A stretch of 10,683 nt of DNA, taken from assembly GCA_034696485.1 (NCBI GenBank), contig JAQIWT010001469.1, positions 1 to 10,683 of the forward strand, written 5' to 3'. The notes below the pieces were generated by a model, which saw nothing but the letters and a program-made list of their open reading frames with translations, was not told where the DNA came from and did no database searches. The stretch comes from Isohypsibius dastychi (taxonomy: Eukaryota; Tardigrada; Eutardigrada; Parachela; Isohypsibiidae). Positions 7,730 through 10,683 of this stretch are shown here, one piece after another (positions within the stretch are counted from its first letter, which is position 1; each line of letters begins with the position of its first letter). The translations under genes were made by a program, and so were the position numbers.

Positions 7730-8593
7730 ATATCATGGGAGGCGATACCGAAAACTAAGCGTTGCCGAAAAGCGTGAAGTTCTCAGATTGGTCGACGAAA
7801 AGGTCAGTCCGCCGCAAATTGACAGTAAAAAACACCAGAAACCTGTTTTCAAAACATCAACATTTTGATGCATCATTATAAAAAATCGCTTATTCGAAAG
7901 TTACGGTAAACCATTTTTTTCTCTTAGAAAAGCTACAGTTTCGTCACAGCGAAACTCGGCATAGCCCGATCGACCATTTCGGACATTGTCCGCCGTCGTG
8001 ACCTTTTAGACGGAGTGACCGATTCATCCGCTCCGCTCGTGGCCCGACGAATGTCACGTTTTATGGACATTAATGACCACATGATCAACCACATCCTGGA
8101 ATGCGAGGCTGAGAATATTCAAGTCAAGAGTTCTATGATTCGTCAGGTCGCCAAACGGTACGCCGTTTCCATTGGCATCGAAGACTTCAGAGCCAGTAAA
8201 GGATGGTACACCCGCCTTCAAAAACGGTTGGAGAAACTGCGGGGTTCCTCTCAAAACGCAGTGCATTCCACGGACGAGAGTGAAAATGATAGAGTCGAAG
8301 TACCAGCTGCCAATCCGCCAGAATCTCCGCATCAATCGATTTCAGACGGACCAAGTACTGAGGTGCGGAAGGAGTCATCGGAGTGGTTCCCCAGGGTTCA
8401 TATTCTAATGAGCTATTTGAAAGAAATCGCGGCAGAAAAAGGGAACACGAATGTCCAAGCGATGACAGCGCAGCTTGAAAGAGAATTCATCAGGATTAGA
8501 TGTCAGGAACTCAGTGAAGAGGTTGAAGTCATGGAAACCGATGAGAATGAGAGTTACGGCCAGAATAAAAGTGAAGACGATTCCTGTGGATAA
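7730..8593 (+). CDS. CENP-B/Tigger-type tandem helix-turn-helix DNA-binding protein (5' end not resolved)
   Basis: Visible exons are 7730-7802 (after TTCTTCAG) and 7928-8593 (TAA stop), separated by a 125-nt phase-0 intron (GTCAGT...TCTTAG); they give 245 residues. Visible residues about 4-48 form an N-terminal psq-type HTH: RKLSVAEKREVLRLVDEK at the end of the first exon, then the recognition-helix part GIARSTISDIVRRRD in the second. Residues about 70-122 match the second, Tc5/CENP-B-type HTH (MINHILECEAENI, IRQVAKRYAV, then FRASKGWYTRLQKRLEK). The family binds DNA with this pair, either as transposases of the Tigger/pogo group or as host proteins such as CENP-B and jerky. Here the protein then has only a Ser/Glu/Asp-rich linker, a helical stretch (about 175-220, WFPRVHILMSYLKEIAA) and an acidic tail ending in EDDSCG. 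The DDE catalytic domain is absent, so it is probably a domesticated nuclear DNA-binding protein. The first exon is not identified. Confidence 0.8.
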
Positions 8594-8746
8594 TGAGCAG
8601 AACGAGAGTGTTCCAGTGTTTTTCTCTGGGTTTTGTCATCAAAAGTTTGATTGACTTGATCGTTATTATTCAGACCCGATAAGATGCCGATGTTTTTTGT
8701 CTGTGCAGATTTTTTGTGTTAGGAAGAACATGGTTGAAGACAAAAA

Positions 8747-8752
8747 AATAAA
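8747..8752 (+). promoter_or_regulatory. Poly(A) signal AATAAA of the HTH gene
   Basis: This canonical hexamer lies about 155 nt downstream of the TAA stop at 8591-8593, on the same strand and in AT-rich sequence. It supports the end of the transcript here and shows that the gene ends without a catalytic-domain exon downstream. Confidence 0.6.
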
Positions 8753-9317
8753 ACCGGTTGATGAAAAGTTAGCAAAACTTCATTTGTGGAACTTTTTTCG
8801 AGCTGCCATTAAGTCGAGGCATATCAATTGTTGATTGCGAGATGTGAACTGCAAGAAAAATTGCTCCGCTAATCAAAATTTGTACATTCTTAAAACAGAT
8901 TGGTTAGTTTAATTTTAAATTGATTTAATTGGCAAGATATTTTTGCTGATTTTTTCCAGATTGACATTTTCGTGTTTTTCGTGTTGATTGTCAGTTTTGT
9001 TGTTCGGTAACGAATATTACCATTGACTCAATTCTTTGGCGGAATTGTCGTCTCCATTTACGACTTGATGCCAGAAAACATTCAATAATCCGAAAGACAA
9101 AATTTATGTGTCGGAATACTGCTGTAAAAAAACATTCGGAAAATGCCATAATATTTCACCAATGAAACTTTGACTTTATGATAGTAATTTTTCACTAAAG
9201 AGCGCGAAAAAAAACTTGCTGAAAAAGCCGAGCCTACAATCACTGCGATCAAAGAACATTAATTTCTTTTCAAAGTTTTCTATTCTAAAATTCTTCAACA
9301 TATTTCGAACGTACTGT
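8753..9317. other. AT-rich intergenic stretch; no gene seen
   Basis: There is no open frame of useful length on either strand, with many short A and T runs. It separates the poly(A) signal of the HTH gene from the left target duplication of the transposon. I see no RNA gene or repeat array. Confidence 0.55.
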
Positions 9318-9324
9318 ATCGACT
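9318..9324 (+). repeat. Left target-site duplication ATCGACT
   Basis: This is an exact direct repeat of 10621-10627, immediately outside the left inverted repeat of the transposon. Confidence 0.8.
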
Positions 9325-9350
9325 CAAAGCGGTTCTAAATACAGGCCCTG
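9325..9350 (+). repeat. Left terminal inverted repeat of the transposon
   Basis: All 26 bases match the reverse complement of 10595-10620. Homology resumes imperfectly inside the element and includes CGCCCATGAAGGG at 9379-9391. Confidence 0.85.
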
Positions 9351-9586
9351 ACATAGGCCATAAAACAATTATATACTCCGCCCATGAAGGGGAGATTTTG
9401 CTTCGCTCAGCATTGGCGTCTACCTGCAGCCTGAGCACAAAAACATAACTAAAATTAATTAATAATTCGCCGATTGTCTTGTTTAATTTCTGAGAGCACT
9501 ATCCAGTACAGAAAGAAATTCGCTACAATCTAAGAGTTTCAGAAAAATTACACCGTCATTCACTGATTTGTGCGGTCAATTCAGCG

Positions 9587-9618
9587 CGCCGAATGTTTAT
9601 TTGAGAATAAATTCGGCG
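9587..9618. repeat. Hairpin inside the transposon
   Basis: CGCCGAAT and its complement ATTCGGCG sit at the two ends, and the inner bases TTTATT and AATAAA also pair, leaving a TGAG loop and a 2-nt bulge. The structure is a strong 32-nt fold-back within the element. Subterminal palindromes can be transposase-binding or transcript-processing sites; no role is shown here. Confidence 0.5.
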
Positions 9619-9817
9619 ATGAGTGTGCTGGCTATTCTTGCCTTCCCAGCCTACTTGATCAAGCTGCTTGACCAGCACCTGCAACTTGTTGAATAAAACT
9701 TTGGCTATTGTTCAAAATTGGATCACCTTCGATGAAACTCGAGAAGCGCGTGTCTTTAATTAAGAAAGAAAGAATTGGTTCGTTTAGTTTCTTCTTCATG
9801 CCAAGCCATGGTCCATA

Positions 9818-9833
9818 CAAAGCGGTTCTAAAT
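9818..9833 (+). repeat. Internal partial copy of the transposon terminus
   Basis: CAAAGCGGTTCTAAAT here is identical to the first 16 bases of the left inverted repeat and in the same orientation. It lacks the following ACAGGCCCTG. It may be a remnant of a nested insertion, an internal binding site, or the scar of a rearrangement. Confidence 0.6.
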
Positions 9834-10594
9834 TGGCATATTCAACACTTTGGTTTATGCAGATTTGCTCGACATATTACGGATTTGGAGGATACACAAA
9901 AACAAGAAAAGAAAAAGGCTTGCTCTAAGGGAAAACGTCATATCAAAGTTGCAGAGCCAGCTGGAAAACTTATGCTCGATCGACGAGATAAACTACTCAA
10001 ATTTAACGATTTTTAGTCGTCGTCTCAGTTTTCGGAACAGTATTCGCTTTTTGAAAGATGCAAAGTTTATCTTGTGCTGGTTAGTTATCTTGGCGGCGAA
10101 GATGAATAACTGAATAACAAAATCAGTGCCATTCACCAATATTATTAACGATAAGCCTGTTACCATTTTTACAGAATAACATTTTCTGGATGTAAATGAG
10201 ATGATTAGTTTGAGCGATATCGAAATGAGCAAACTGAATTTAATAGCTTTCATTTCATTGAATTGGTCCTGTCCTGTTAGTAAGGAGACACAAGAGTACT
10301 TTGTTGTCGGAGCACGCCTTTTAGGCAGCCGACTGGCAGAGTAGAAGTAGGCAATATACAATGAGCCAGAGAAAATTGAACTTTTCCAGCGAAGTTTCCA
10401 ACTAAATTTGCTCGTCTTTTTTTTTAAATTCTCTTTATAGTCTGACAATCTTTTTCATTCCTTCGATTTGAAAAAAGGATGGTCAATTATGGTGCAATAA
10501 TTCACGGGAAAGATTTTAGTCGCGCCTCTCCATAGACTGCCGTGCTATTTAGCTTCTCTCTTGCCCTTCATGGGCGTGCACCACCGTGGAATGC

Positions 10595-10620
10595 CAGGGC
10601 CTGTATTTAGAACCGCTTTG
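10595..10620 (-). repeat. Right terminal inverted repeat of the transposon
   Basis: This is a perfect reverse complement of 9325-9350, directly abutting the right copy of the target duplication. The inverted CGCCCATGAAGGG motif lies inside it at 10564-10576. Confidence 0.85.
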
Positions 10621-10627
10621 ATCGACT
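10621..10627 (+). repeat. Right target-site duplication ATCGACT
   Basis: This is an exact copy of 9318-9324. The pair defines the insertion point and implies that the empty site held one ATCGACT. Confidence 0.8.
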
Positions 10628-10667
10628 ATTGGCTTTCAAACTGACGCAAGGACTATTTAGAGAAGGC

Positions 10668-10683
10668 GGGGGGGGGGGGGGGG
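10668..10683 (+). repeat. Terminal G run of 16 bases
   Basis: The last 16 bases of the window are all G. It may be a genuine homopolymer at which the assembly stopped, or an artefact of a contig edge; its true length cannot be judged. Confidence 0.6.

Larger units (their letters stand above)
9325..10620. mobile_element. 1,296-bp DNA transposon with 26-bp TIRs, probably non-autonomous
   Basis: The two ends carry a perfect 26-bp inverted repeat beginning CAAAGCGGTTCTAAAT and ending CAGGCCCTG (left 9325-9350, right 10595-10620). They are flanked directly by ATCGACT at 9318-9324 and 10621-10627, a 7-bp target duplication. A 13-bp subterminal motif, CGCCCATGAAGGG, is also inverted at 9379-9391 and 10564-10576. 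The interior is AT-rich with only short frames. One (9850-10113) has a coiled-coil-like stretch (RKRLALRENVISKLQSQLEN), but there is no DDE, THAP or BED signature that I can see. The boundary can also be read as a 27-bp repeat with a 5-bp duplication (TCGAC). Duplication length and CA ends are compatible with P-like or hAT-like elements, but the superfamily is not assigned. Perfect repeats and duplication suggest a fairly recent insertion. Confidence 0.85.

Noticed and set aside
7671-7736. Direct repeat of CAGATATCAT at 7671 and 7727
   Set aside because: Ten bases 56 nt apart near a splice acceptor is not enough to call a duplication or an insertion footprint.
9993-10448. 151-codon minus-strand frame inside the transposon
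   Set aside because: It is AT-driven, Ile/Lys/Phe-rich sequence with no transposase signature and probably open by chance.

Overview
The window looks like eukaryotic nuclear DNA from a small, compact animal genome. The genes are split by introns with GT...AG borders, one intron is only 47 nt, one gene has a canonical AATAAA signal, and there is no bacterial-style operon or Shine-Dalgarno spacing. Base composition, intron size and gene style fit a nematode, and I lean towards the whipworm group (Trichuris and relatives). That placement is inference; nothing here proves it.

Layout, left to right. Positions 1-746 are the 3' flank of a minus-strand gene. Positions 747-3162 (minus) hold that gene: a short signal-peptide exon (3162-3036), a 748-nt intron, and one long exon (2287-747). 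Together they predict a 555-residue secreted protein with a Ser/Thr-rich, mucin-like N-terminal half, a four-cysteine cluster and a short leucine-rich-repeat C-terminal half. The intron itself carries a 149-codon same-strand ORF (2939-2490) that looks coding but cannot be joined to the host exons in frame. Positions 3719-4822 (minus) hold three ATG-started ORFs of 74-103 codons. Two are rich in polar residues and look coding, but I could not build a coherent gene model. Positions 4746-5147 hold two arrays of the same degenerate 15-16 bp repeat in opposite orientations. Positions 5150-6436 are mostly empty apart from a CRE-type palindrome and a long G tract. Positions 6864-6437 (minus) hold a small three-exon gene predicted to give an 82-residue Cys/His- and Gly/Ser-rich protein.

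Positions 7730-8593 (plus) encode the visible part of a DNA-binding protein with tandem CENP-B/Tigger-type helix-turn-helix domains and an acidic tail but no transposase catalytic domain, followed by AATAAA at 8747. Positions 9325-10620 are a 1,296-bp transposable element with perfect 26-bp terminal inverted repeats and a 7-bp target duplication (ATCGACT). It has no recognisable transposase, so it is probably non-autonomous. The window ends in a 16-base G run.

I see no sign that the genes form one pathway. The most distinctive points are the intact transposon boundaries, the opposed minisatellite arrays, the intron-nested ORF and the small Cys/His gene.
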